A DNA stretch of 7,069 bases from an uncultured Bacilli bacterium. GTDB taxonomy: Bacteria; Bacillota_I; Bacilli_A; RFN20; CAG-826. Numbering within the stretch: the first letter of the stretch is position 1; the number at the start of each line of letters is the position of its first letter. The position numbers were made by a program, and so were the translations under genes. The stretch covers positions 1 through 7,069 of the forward strand of contig CAKPJO010000084.1 of NCBI GenBank assembly GCA_934162685.1, in the 5' to 3' direction. The notes below the pieces were generated by a model. That model saw nothing but the letters and a program-made list of their open reading frames with translations. It ran no database searches and was not told the origin of the DNA. This document shows positions 1-6,385 of this stretch, in pieces.

Positions 1-1035
1 CTTTAAATCATGTTCATAATTTTGTTCCATATGTAAAACATAATCATAATATGTTTTATGAATATACCAGCAATCTACATATTCATCTAACACATATAAG
101 CCTAATTCATCACAAGCATCCAAGAATGCTTTAGAGCATGGATTATGGGCGCTTCTAACCGCGTTATATCCAGCATCTTTTAATAATTTAGCTTTACGAT
201 ATTCAGCAAAATCAATATTTCTAGCTCCAATTAAGCCATTATCATGATGAATACAAGCGCCAAGAAGAATTTCACGTTTTCCATTAATTAATAATCCTAA
301 TTCTTTGGAAAGTTCAATAGTTCTTAAGCCAAAACGCACAGTTTGTTCATCTTGATTAAATTTAAATTTTGCTTCTACTAAATTAGGACTATCACTTGAC
401 CATAACAATGCATCATTTAAAGTAACAACTTCTTTTACATGTTTATTAGAATTAAATGTGCAATGTTTTAATAATTTTTCATTTTGATAAAAATCAACTT
501 CGACATTACCATCACTTGTAGTATCTAGCTCGACACTAATGGTTTTATCTAAGTATGATAAAGTAGACATTTTGATACTATTTAATAAAATATGTTCTTT
601 TTCAAATGTTAATAAATTTACATTACGATAAATGCCTGATCCAGTATACCATCTGGAGTTTGGTTGATCAGCATTAAAACATTTAACAATAATAACATTA
701 TCACCTAATTTAACAAATTTAGTGATATCAATAAAGAAATCATTATATCCATAATTTTCTTTATGCACAAAAGTGGAATTTATATATATTTCTGCATCTT
801 TATAAACTCCTTCAAATTCTAAAACAAGAATTTTATTTGCTAAGTCCTTATCAATTTCAAAATGCTTTTCATATTCATAATCATAACCTTCAAAATACGA
901 TATGTTTTTAGCACCTTTACTATTTAAAGATCTTTTTTCACTAATCATCGCATCATGTGGTAATTCACATGCAACTTTTGTTTCTTCTCCAATTTTAGAA
1001 TAACACCAACCGTAATTAAAATTTATTTTATCCAT
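1..1035 (-). CDS. Glycoside hydrolase family 2 enzyme (beta-galactosidase/beta-glucuronidase type), N-terminal 345 residues, cut by window edge
   Basis: This is the first 345 codons of a GH2 enzyme; the frame is open to base 1, so the C-terminal half is missing. GH2 enzymes remove beta-linked galactose, glucuronate or mannose residues from glycans. The N-terminal jelly-roll domain (about 1-150) carries ELPHD at 24-28 and the hallmark RWYTGSGIYRNV at 128-139. An Ig-like sandwich follows (about 150-240), then the start of the TIM barrel with GACIHHDNG at 259-267, VRSAHNP at 293-299 and LGLYVLDE at 311-318. The catalytic acid/base Glu, normally some tens of residues after the last motif, and the nucleophile Glu lie outside the window, so activity and substrate cannot be judged. 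There is no signal peptide, so the enzyme is probably cytoplasmic. The start at 1033-1035 fits the family N-terminus and has GGTGGTGG five bases upstream. It follows a terminator, so it is probably transcribed separately from the cluster to its right. Confidence 0.95.
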   Translation of the reverse strand, partial: MDKINFNYGWCYSKIGEETKVACELPHDAMISEKRSLNSKGAKNISYFEGYDYEYEKHFEIDKDLANKILVLEFEGVYKDAEIYINSTFVHKENYGYNDFFIDITKFVKLGDNVIIVKCFNADQPNSRWYTGSGIYRNVNLLTFEKEHILLNSIKMSTLSYLDKTISVELDTTSDGNVEVDFYQNEKLLKHCTFNSNKHVKEVVTLNDALLWSSDSPNLVEAKFKFNQDEQTVRFGLRTIELSKELGLLINGKREILLGACIHHDNGLIGARNIDFAEYRKAKLLKDAGYNAVRSAHNPCSKAFLDACDELGLYVLDEYVDCWYIHKTYYDYVLHMEQNYEHDLK

Positions 1036-1040
1036 TTTTT

Positions 1041-1048
1041 CCACCACC
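1041..1048 (-). promoter_or_regulatory. Ribosome binding site of the GH2 gene (GGTGGTGG)
   Basis: The minus strand reads GGTGGTGG, then five A residues, then ATG. It is a non-canonical but purine-rich Shine-Dalgarno that can pair through GGTGG. It supports the GH2 start at 1035 and differs from the AGGAG-type sites of the other genes here. Confidence 0.6.
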
Positions 1049-1059
1049 AATTAAATAAT

Positions 1060-1087
1060 ATCATAAAAAAATAAATATTTTTTTAAA
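1060..1087 (-). promoter_or_regulatory. Possible promoter for the GH2 gene
   Basis: On the minus strand, TTTAAA (1082-1087; 4 of 6 matches to TTGACA) and TATGAT (1060-1065; 5 of 6 matches to TATAAT) are separated by 16 bases. Transcription would begin near 1052, just ahead of the ribosome site. The surrounding DNA is almost pure A/T, so such matches arise easily by chance. This is a weak prediction; the better argument for a promoter somewhere in 1036-1188 is that a terminator lies immediately upstream. Confidence 0.3.
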
Positions 1088-1188
1088 AGACATAAATTCC
1101 ACCATTTTTGGCACAATTAGTAAAAATATAAACATAAAAGGTGCTAAATTGAGTTAAAAGGGAACTAATCGACTATTCTTTTCCATCG

Positions 1189-1227
1189 AAAAAAGCATCA
1201 CAAATTTTATGAAATTTCATGATGCTT
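1189..1227 (-). terminator. Rho-independent terminator of the four-gene cluster
   Basis: AAGCATCA (1193-1200) and TGATGCTT (1220-1227) form a perfect 8-bp stem. Inside it, AAATTT (1202-1207) can pair with AAATTT (1212-1217) across a TATG loop, with a small 1x2 internal loop between the two helices. On the minus strand the hairpin runs directly into a tract of six T residues (1194-1189), as expected for an intrinsic terminator. It begins about 20 bases after the stop codon of the 1095-residue gene and therefore closes that transcript. On the plus strand the stem is followed by ATAAATTATT, a poor tail, so it is probably one-directional. Confidence 0.85.
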
Positions 1228-1247
1228 ATAAATTATTCTTTATATAG

Positions 1248-4200
1248 TTAATAAATCACAGCTTCGCCTGAATTTATGCATGATTTTAACCAATTAATAT
1301 AGAATAATAATGTACCATATGTCATCAAACCTTTTCCTATAGAAACTTTAAAATATTTAAATCCGTAATCAATAAATATTTTTTCAGTAATAAGGTCTTC
1401 AAAATCTGAATATTCATATAATCCATAGCGTTCTATGTCTTCATTCATTTTATCTAAAATATAGTTATGATTTTCATCATACTCAAAAATATTATAGATA
1501 CCTTTAAGAATACTAGTTATATTTAATAGACCATTAGCAACACAATTAAGATTTTCACTAGATACTAATGTGTATGACGATGTTAATTTAGAAACTAATT
1601 CTGCTTTAACTAACTTAACAATAGAATTAATACCATTATCATATTTAATGAAGTGGTGTCCCACATATATTTTAAAATTATCTAAATTAAAGTCTACATA
1701 TCTATTTAATTCTATATCAAATAAGCCATGGCTTTCAATGAATCCTATTTGTGTACCATCATCAAATGATAATTGCATAACATCATATCGTTTTTCTCCA
1801 TGATTGATAACAGCCGCAATTGGCTTATATTCATACTCGCCAGTAAGATGATTGTAAGAATAAATAAAATCATTTGACTTAATATTATTAATTGATATTA
1901 ATCCACGCATTGTGTAAATAACAGTATCTTTTATAAAACAAACTGTATCAGACTTATGAATAAGTTTTATAGTCATTGTATAAACATTTCCGTTGCTAAG
2001 ATCTGTTAGTTTGACAATTAAAGTAAATGTATCGTCACTCGTACCTGTACCTGATGTTGTATGAATTGTTATAGTATCTTTGTCGGTTTCTACATTTGTC
2101 TGCTTTTGAGAATCATTAATATATTGTCTGCCTGTCAAAGATGCTTTTAATGTCCATTCAATCGAAGACCATTTTGCTCCATCATTTAATTTCAAAGTAA
2201 AATCTATACTCTTATCATTACCATATTTATTATTAGAATTAAATGATGAAAAAGTTTGAGAACTTCCTTGCGAAATATCCATAACAGCAGAATTCTTATT
2301 GCTATCTGTAACAGTTATAGTAGAAATCTCTGGAATTTCTTCTGATGGAATAACTTTCGTTGTAAATTCACCAATTACTCCTCCACATTCAGCATAGATA
2401 ATTACATTCCCTAATTTTTTACCAGTAACTTTTCCATTCTTATCAACAGTTGCAATACTATCATCTGAAGTTGTCCATGTAACTATTTTATCATATGCTT
2501 TTTGTTCATCATCTATTGTAGCTCTCAACTGAATTGATGAATCTACATACAGCGGTACCTCGCCATTAACTAGTGGAGTCGTACAACTAATGGTAACAGA
2601 TTGCACTTCAAATTCATTTTTTCCATTATTATTATTTGAAATAGAAACACCACTATTCACCACACCAATTATTGAATTCGTAGTAGCATTAGTTATTGTA
2701 GAATTCATAGCATAATTTTTTGTTCCATTGAATGCTTTATAAATATTTTTTTCAAACTCTATTTTAAAATTTGATTGTTCATCATTAAAAATTACCGCTT
2801 GGCATTCATTAATTGAATTATTAATACTATTACCGTCAAAGAGCACCTTATATGACGGAAAATAATTATTATTTTTACTAAAAATATTCATTCCACAAAA
2901 CACTTTAACTTTACTTAAATAAGATGTAGGAACAATCATAAGTTTTTCACGTATTTCTAAATAATCATCAATTGTCCATGGTTGAGTAAATTGCCCTGTA
3001 CTAGTTAGGTTCCAAGCCTCTTTCGATATTACATTAGATGTAGTGGCACTAATATTATCACTTTTATCAGAATAAATAACTCCGCCAAGACTTGTGGCAT
3101 TAAGAGTGCTGTCTCCTTCCATTACGAACTGTGCTCCTTCAAGTAATGGATATTTAACACTATTATATGCATTAACAGCTGTTTCACCATTACCTAAAGT
3201 CCCATCATAAAATGCACTATAAACTACAAAATCACTTGCTGTTAATGAGCAACCATCTAATATTGTTAATTTAGATCCAGGAAGAAGTTTAACTCTTTGT
3301 TTAGAAAAATTGTATATTGCTGTATCTTCTTGAGCATCAGCTTTAGCAAGCGTTATATTATACATATTTGTTATAGGAAGGAATGAATCAACTGTACTAA
3401 AATTGATTTTTATAGATGTGGATGCCTTTAATTCAAGATTAATACTATTTAAATTTATTCCACCTTTAACAATCAAATCCATTAAATTATTTGAATAAGA
3501 AAAATGTGCAGTCAAAGAAGAATATTTGCTATCAGTAAGTTGTATAAATGAATCTGAAGAACTAGCAATCATTGTAACTTCATTACGGAAGTTTTGATTA
3601 ACATTTAAAGCACCACCACTATATTTTACGTAAAGATTTGAAATACCTATAACTTTTCCATTGTATCCGATATTAGTAGTAACACTTGTATTTTCAATGC
3701 CAAATTGATTAAATGGTGAACAGTGTTGATTAGATAATGCCCCACCATTAAGTGCAACCGACAAAGTAAACCCTCTATAATCGTAAATGATAAGTGGTAC
3801 ATATAATTCTCCTCTTTGAACATCCAACAAGCTTCCATTGCTTTTACTTTCTTCAGAAATAAACCCAAAGCAATATGTTTTTGCATTGGCAGATTGATGA
3901 ATTATTTGCGAATTTTGTCCCATTATTATTTGTGAATAACTATGTGCAGTGCGCCCAATGACACCGAGTGTATTAGGTCCGCCAGACAAATAACCGCTTA
4001 TTACTAAATTACCACTATTTTTTAAAATAACACCTTCTTCTAGTTGTACTGTAACTCTAAGATAGTGTGTTGAATCTTTCTGTGCTGATTGTCCATAATT
4101 CCCACCACGATTACGATCATCAGTAGACATTGAACTTATATATTTATTCAATGTTGAAGCATTTTTGATTGTAGCAGAAGTATCTTTATCAGTTGGAACA

Positions 4201-4535
4201 ACTAAAGTAACACCTTCTTTTATTTCACAATTTCTTGAAATCTTATATGTTACTTTATCCGGTGTAATTTTATTATCAGTTGCATGATAATTTTTGTCTG
4301 TCGGCGGTATTAAAAGAACAATATCACCGCTTTTGGCGACATCCAAAGCTCTTTCAATTGAAGTGTATTTTATATTTTCTTTTCCAACAATGTATGCTAC
4401 TGGCTGAGCTTGTATTTTATTATTAATAACATAATCATCTTGTGGTTGAACAATCCAAGTAGCAAAGCCAATTGACGATGCTAAACTAGCACATGATAAA
4501 ACTAATAGGAATGTTGTTTTATGCTTTTTCTTCAT
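1248..4535 (-). CDS. Large secreted surface protein: TasA-like leader, beta-helix-like body, BIG2 domain, C-terminal Hint domain
   Basis: This 1095-residue protein is probably displayed on the cell surface; its function is unknown. The N-terminus is basic (KKKHK), followed by a hydrophobic run (about 8-26) ending in SIGFATWIV at 21-29, like the leader of SipW-processed TasA/CalY proteins. Residues 45-77 (AYIVGKENIKYTSIERALDV, then SGDIVLLIPP) resemble the opening of pectin-lyase-fold proteins. The long Asn/Ser/Thr-rich stretch to about 640 would fit a parallel beta-helix. Residues 644-728 are a BIG2 domain with WTTSDDSIATVDKNGKVTG at 687-705. A second beta domain spans about 735-862, a Hint domain about 866-1006, and an acidic tail 1007-1095. 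There is no LPXTG signal or C-terminal membrane anchor. The start overlaps the stop of the preceding gene (ATGA) and has AGGAG 10 bases upstream, so translation is probably coupled. Domain calls are by eye; the Hint and BIG2 calls are the firmest. Confidence 0.9.
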   Translation of the reverse strand: MKKKHKTTFLLVLSCASLASSIGFATWIVQPQDDYVINNKIQAQPVAYIVGKENIKYTSIERALDVAKSGDIVLLIPPTDKNYHATDNKITPDKVTYKISRNCEIKEGVTLVVPTDKDTSATIKNASTLNKYISSMSTDDRNRGGNYGQSAQKDSTHYLRVTVQLEEGVILKNSGNLVISGYLSGGPNTLGVIGRTAHSYSQIIMGQNSQIIHQSANAKTYCFGFISEESKSNGSLLDVQRGELYVPLIIYDYRGFTLSVALNGGALSNQHCSPFNQFGIENTSVTTNIGYNGKVIGISNLYVKYSGGALNVNQNFRNEVTMIASSSDSFIQLTDSKYSSLTAHFSYSNNLMDLIVKGGINLNSINLELKASTSIKINFSTVDSFLPITNMYNITLAKADAQEDTAIYNFSKQRVKLLPGSKLTILDGCSLTASDFVVYSAFYDGTLGNGETAVNAYNSVKYPLLEGAQFVMEGDSTLNATSLGGVIYSDKSDNISATTSNVISKEAWNLTSTGQFTQPWTIDDYLEIREKLMIVPTSYLSKVKVFCGMNIFSKNNNYFPSYKVLFDGNSINNSINECQAVIFNDEQSNFKIEFEKNIYKAFNGTKNYAMNSTITNATTNSIIGVVNSGVSISNNNNGKNEFEVQSVTISCTTPLVNGEVPLYVDSSIQLRATIDDEQKAYDKIVTWTTSDDSIATVDKNGKVTGKKLGNVIIYAECGGVIGEFTTKVIPSEEIPEISTITVTDSNKNSAVMDISQGSSQTFSSFNSNNKYGNDKSIDFTLKLNDGAKWSSIEWTLKASLTGRQYINDSQKQTNVETDKDTITIHTTSGTGTSDDTFTLIVKLTDLSNGNVYTMTIKLIHKSDTVCFIKDTVIYTMRGLISINNIKSNDFIYSYNHLTGEYEYKPIAAVINHGEKRYDVMQLSFDDGTQIGFIESHGLFDIELNRYVDFNLDNFKIYVGHHFIKYDNGINSIVKLVKAELVSKLTSSYTLVSSENLNCVANGLLNITSILKGIYNIFEYDENHNYILDKMNEDIERYGLYEYSDFEDLITEKIFIDYGFKYFKVSIGKGLMTYGTLLFYINWLKSCINSGEAVIY
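1251..1523 (-). other. Tail of about 90 residues after the Hint domain, probable small domain of unknown function
   Basis: Residues 1005-1095 are rich in acidic and aromatic residues and look partly helical: FEYDENHNYILDKMNEDIER, then YGLYEYSDFEDL, then FKVSIGKGLMTYGTLLFYI. It has none of the features of common anchors: no LPXTG, no basic stop-transfer tail and no choline- or peptidoglycan-binding repeats. From memory, similar 'DI-x-x-YGL..Y.DF' and 'KV..GKG' phrases follow Hint-like regions in other gut Firmicutes surface proteins, but I cannot verify this here. It is either an adduct-recognition region like that in Hedgehog proteins or a separate effector. Confidence 0.45.
1524..1940 (-). 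other. Hint (Hedgehog/intein-type) self-processing domain within the 1095-residue protein
   Basis: Residues 866-1004. The domain opens with CFIKDTVIYTMRGLISINNI (866-885), matching the Hint start: a nucleophilic Cys, a Thr a few residues later, a Gly turn, then an I-x-x-I element before the ND/GD turn (SNDFIYSYN, 887-895). The middle has LSFDDGTQIGFIESHGLFD (922-940), whose His936 sits where the block-B His is expected, although the usual T of TxxH is Ile933. GHHFI follows at 959-963. The end, YTLVSSENLNCVANGLLN (988-1005), fits the closing 'YNL...ANGILVHN' strand pair but has NIT in place of the final VHN. In known Hint proteins the first Cys attacks the preceding peptide bond to give a thioester. 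Here the bond would be Val865-Cys866. Confidence 0.75.
2352..2606 (-). other. BIG2 bacterial Ig-like domain within the 1095-residue protein
   Basis: Residues 644-728 begin VQSVTISCTT and include the typical core of this family: V-T-W-T-T-S-D-D-S-I-A-T-V-D (685-698), then NGKVTGKKLGNVIIYA (700-715), and a closing strand FTTKV (724-728). BIG2 domains are spacer or adhesion modules in Gram-positive surface proteins. Here the domain separates the N-terminal body from the Hint region. Confidence 0.85.
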
Positions 4536-5254
4536 AATAACTCAACTCCTAACTTCACCGAAAATGAAAGTCCATTTTCTACTAATAAACCATATGCATC
4601 TTTTTTAAAATCACTAAATGTGAAATGATATGCTATATTAAGCGATACACTACTTTGCGATAATAATTCATTGTTAGACACAATTGTAATTGGTGTAGAT
4701 ATAGTTTTATCTAAAATTGTTGATTCAGTACTTAAATTACAATTTGTAGAAAATCCAGTGCTACTAAGACTATATGATGTCGCAATCTTTCCATCCTTTT
4801 GTGACAAAAACGATGAATTAAATATGTCTAAAACGCTTTTATTAGTTACTGAAACTATAAATGAAACATCACCAGTTTCAGAATTTTTAATTCTATCAAA
4901 GTTTTCATTTCCAGTTTGTATTGTTATAGGAAAATAAATGTATCCATCTGATACAATAGTTTCATCACGAACAATTCCATACTCACAATAAGAAAACATG
5001 TCCGGCTTATGAATACTAAATAATGATGTAGCGTCAAATAAATCATCCGCATCTAAGCCAATGTTATAATCACCTGAGCCAGCACCACTGATGGTCCACA
5101 TAGAAAATCCCACTGACACCATTGATAAAGTACTTAATGCGAATACTAGCCATCCACCTTTAAGTCTTCTATTCATTCTTTTGAAGCGGATATTGTTATT
5201 TTTTTTGTATATTAAAGTATTATTATTGTTCAATAATTTTTCTTTATTTTTCAT
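4532..5254 (-). CDS. 240-residue secreted or membrane-anchored protein with TasA/CalY-like leader
   Basis: I do not recognise a specific family. The protein starts with an unusually long, basic, Asn-rich segment (residues 1-34, with NNNN at 9-12 and NNN at 19-21), then a hydrophobic stretch (about 35-53) ending in SVGFSMWTI at 47-55. That boundary resembles the leader of TasA/CalY-type proteins cut by the SipW signal peptidase, and it matches the leader of the next gene (SIGFATWIV). The mature part, from about residue 56, looks all-beta, with strands such as GYIYFPITIQT (104-114) and GDVSFIVSVTN (128-138); this length and make-up would suit a small TasA/camelysin-like subunit, but I see no diagnostic motif. 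Two Cys (90, 172) could form a disulfide. A strong AAGGAGG nine bases upstream favours the first Met over Met27. The 3' end overlaps the next gene by four bases. Function in a surface fibre or as a partner of the large protein is inference. Confidence 0.85.
   Translation of the reverse strand: MKNKEKLLNNNNTLIYKKNNNIRFKRMNRRLKGGWLVFALSTLSMVSVGFSMWTISGAGSGDYNIGLDADDLFDATSLFSIHKPDMFSYCEYGIVRDETIVSDGYIYFPITIQTGNENFDRIKNSETGDVSFIVSVTNKSVLDIFNSSFLSQKDGKIATSYSLSSTGFSTNCNLSTESTILDKTISTPITIVSNNELLSQSSVSLNIAYHFTFSDFKKDAYGLLVENGLSFSVKLGVELL
4546..4550 (-). promoter_or_regulatory. Ribosome binding site for the 1095-residue gene, inside the preceding gene
   Basis: AGGAG lies 10 bases before the ATG at 4533-4535 and within the last codons of the 240-residue gene. 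Together with the ATGA stop/start overlap it decides the start and points to coupled translation of the two proteins. Confidence 0.75.
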
Positions 5255-5263
5255 ACAAATCCG

Positions 5264-5270
5264 CCTCCTT
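5264..5270 (-). promoter_or_regulatory. Strong ribosome binding site of the 240-residue gene (AAGGAGG)
   Basis: AAGGAGG is followed by a nine-base spacer and the ATG at 5252-5254. It is near-perfectly complementary to the 16S tail and selects the long N-terminus over the internal Met27. The 43-base gap before it contains no terminator-like hairpin, so the gene is probably read from the upstream transcript. Confidence 0.8.
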
Positions 5271-5297
5271 TTTATTTAATAATTAATTAAAATACTT

Positions 5298-6383
5298 TTA
5301 TTTTGCTTTCCAATTAGCAAATAACACTAAGTCATTAAATACTGGTGTTATATCAGTAAATGCACCATTAACAGGTGTAACTACTTTAGTGCGATACCAA
5401 CCCATAAAATCATATCCTGGTCTTACTGGTATTGGTAAGGAATATCCTTCTGCATCAAAGTACATTCCTCTTGTAATCCGATATTCCATAAGTGATCCAG
5501 TTGGCATAACTGCATCACCTTCATCATTTAAATCAAATCGTACAGTATATTTTATATCATCACTTGATAAAGATACAATAAGTGACCAAGCACCATTTTC
5601 TTTTACATATATATTCTTATGATATATATCAAAATAGAAATCGCCATTTTCTCCTACTATGTTAGATGGTGCTTCGCTACCTGTAGTCCAGTTATTTGGA
5701 TCTTTAGGACGAGAGAATTCTAAGTTTTGAATTCTTCCATCTGTATATGTTATTTGAATAATATATTTAGTGGATGTTTCATTAGCGACCATTGATGATA
5801 TACCAACACCATCTTTACCATTTGTAGGTGCAGGAATATCTACATAATATTTATTTCCATCAGACATAATTAAGGTAATTGATGTGGAATTATCATCATT
5901 AGTAACTGTCGTGATATTTATAATACCAACACCGGTATCACCTTTTTCACCTTTTGGAATATCAATAGTTTCTGAAGTTGTTCCATTTGAATAGTTAAAT
6001 ACTAAAGAAGTATTACCTTCTTCATCAACATTTTTACTAATACCAGTAACAGATACACCATTAGGTATTTCTACTAAGGTATCATCTAATGTATCATCAG
6101 TATAAGAGATTGATACATAAGTTGTTGACTCATCACTAGTATAAGTAATATTTTTAATACCAACACCACTTTCACCTTTATCTCCTTTAGGAATATAAAA
6201 TATTACTGGGTCAGTATCTTCATCGGTATATGTAATAGTTACTTTTGTAGAGCCATCAGCTTCTACTAGTTCTGTATCAATAGACTTGATAACATGTGTT
6301 TGCGTATTATCTTTAAAGAAGGAACAACCTGCTAATAAAGATAAACACATCGCACCTATAAATAATCGTTTAATACCTTTCAT
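5298..6383 (-). CDS. Mosaic surface lipoprotein: GxxG-linked beta repeats, tail-fibre-like module, C-terminal InlB-type repeat
   Basis: A 361-residue lipoprotein. The leader MKGIKRLFIGAMCLSLLAGC ends in the lipobox LAGC with Cys20, the expected site of lipid attachment, so the mature protein should sit on the outer face of the membrane. Residues 31-226 hold five diverged repeats of about 40 residues, joined by short collagen-like GxxGxxG segments. Residues 232-272 (WTTGSEAPSN, then GENGDFYFDIYHKNIYVKE, then GAWSLI) resemble a module common in collagen-like and phage tail-fibre proteins. Residues 278-358 are one InlB B-type (Listeria-Bacteroides) repeat with YTVRFDLNDEG, RPGYDFMGWY and LVLFANW. 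No catalytic site is visible; the architecture suggests binding or scaffolding. It starts two bases after the stop of the preceding gene with AAAGGAG seven bases upstream, and it precedes two secreted-protein genes, so it probably belongs to the same surface assembly. Confidence 0.92.
   Translation of the reverse strand: MKGIKRLFIGAMCLSLLAGCSFFKDNTQTHVIKSIDTELVEADGSTKVTITYTDEDTDPVIFYIPKGDKGESGVGIKNITYTSDESTTYVSISYTDDTLDDTLVEIPNGVSVTGISKNVDEEGNTSLVFNYSNGTTSETIDIPKGEKGDTGVGIINITTVTNDDNSTSITLIMSDGNKYYVDIPAPTNGKDGVGISSMVANETSTKYIIQITYTDGRIQNLEFSRPKDPNNWTTGSEAPSNIVGENGDFYFDIYHKNIYVKENGAWSLIVSLSSDDIKYTVRFDLNDEGDAVMPTGSLMEYRITRGMYFDAEGYSLPIPVRPGYDFMGWYRTKVVTPVNGAFTDITPVFNDLVLFANWKAK
5310..5552 (-). 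other. InlB B-type (Listeria-Bacteroides) repeat in the lipoprotein
   Basis: Residues 278-358. The family signature is clear: an opening strand YTVRFDLND, a Gly/Pro-rich middle with a bulky aromatic (GMYFDAEGYSLPIPV), the turn RPGYDFMGWYR, and the final LFANW. Normally several copies occur in a row; here there is only one, at the very C-terminus. Confidence 0.85.
5706..6293 (-). repeat. Five diverged protein repeats of about 40 residues joined by GxxG linkers in the lipoprotein
   Basis: Residues 31-226. Each unit follows the pattern 'GI-x-x-I...T-x-h-x-I-x-Y-T-D-G...h-x-I-P-x-G'. The Y-T-D-like turns are at residues 52, 94, 131, 173 and 213, so the period is 37-42. Linkers are PKGDKGESGVG (65-75), PNGVSVTG (107-114), PKGEKGDTGVG (143-153) and TNGKDGVG (187-194). 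The second linker has lost its Gly periodicity. The repeats are also visible in the DNA around the linkers but are too diverged to count as a recent duplication. Confidence 0.8.
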
Positions 6384-6385
6384 AA

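Larger units (their letters stand above)
1036..1247. other. Intergenic spacer between the surface-protein cluster and the GH2 gene
   Basis: This 212-base spacer holds, in minus-strand order, the terminator of the upstream cluster (1189-1227), an imperfect palindrome (1160-1184), and an A/T-rich leader with a candidate promoter and ribosome site for the GH2 gene. I see no convincing small ORF, tRNA or riboswitch in it. Confidence 0.7.

Noticed and set aside
1464..1478. EF-hand or dockerin calcium loop at residues 1020-1024 (DENHN)
   Set aside because: The loop lacks the Gly at position 6 and the final acidic pattern, and it is not paired with a second loop.
1251..1940. A true splicing intein
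   Set aside because: The terminal His-Asn and a following Ser/Thr/Cys extein residue are missing, there is no homing endonuclease, and the downstream part does not continue the upstream domain.
4671..4937. Plus-strand open frame inside the 240-residue gene
   Set aside because: It lies opposite a well-supported gene with signal sequence and ribosome site, and its translation has no recognisable features. Other plus-strand frames (1570-1803, 5091-5279, 5389-5622) and the minus frame 3647-3886 were dropped for the same reason.
5255..5297. Internal promoter or terminator between the lipoprotein and 240-residue genes
   Set aside because: The 43 bases are A/T-rich with a ribosome site but contain neither a GC-containing hairpin nor a convincing -35/-10 pair.
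5706..6293. Classical collagen-like triple helix
   Set aside because: Only two to four consecutive G-x-x triplets occur at each linker, too few for a stable helix. They look like linkers between beta repeats.
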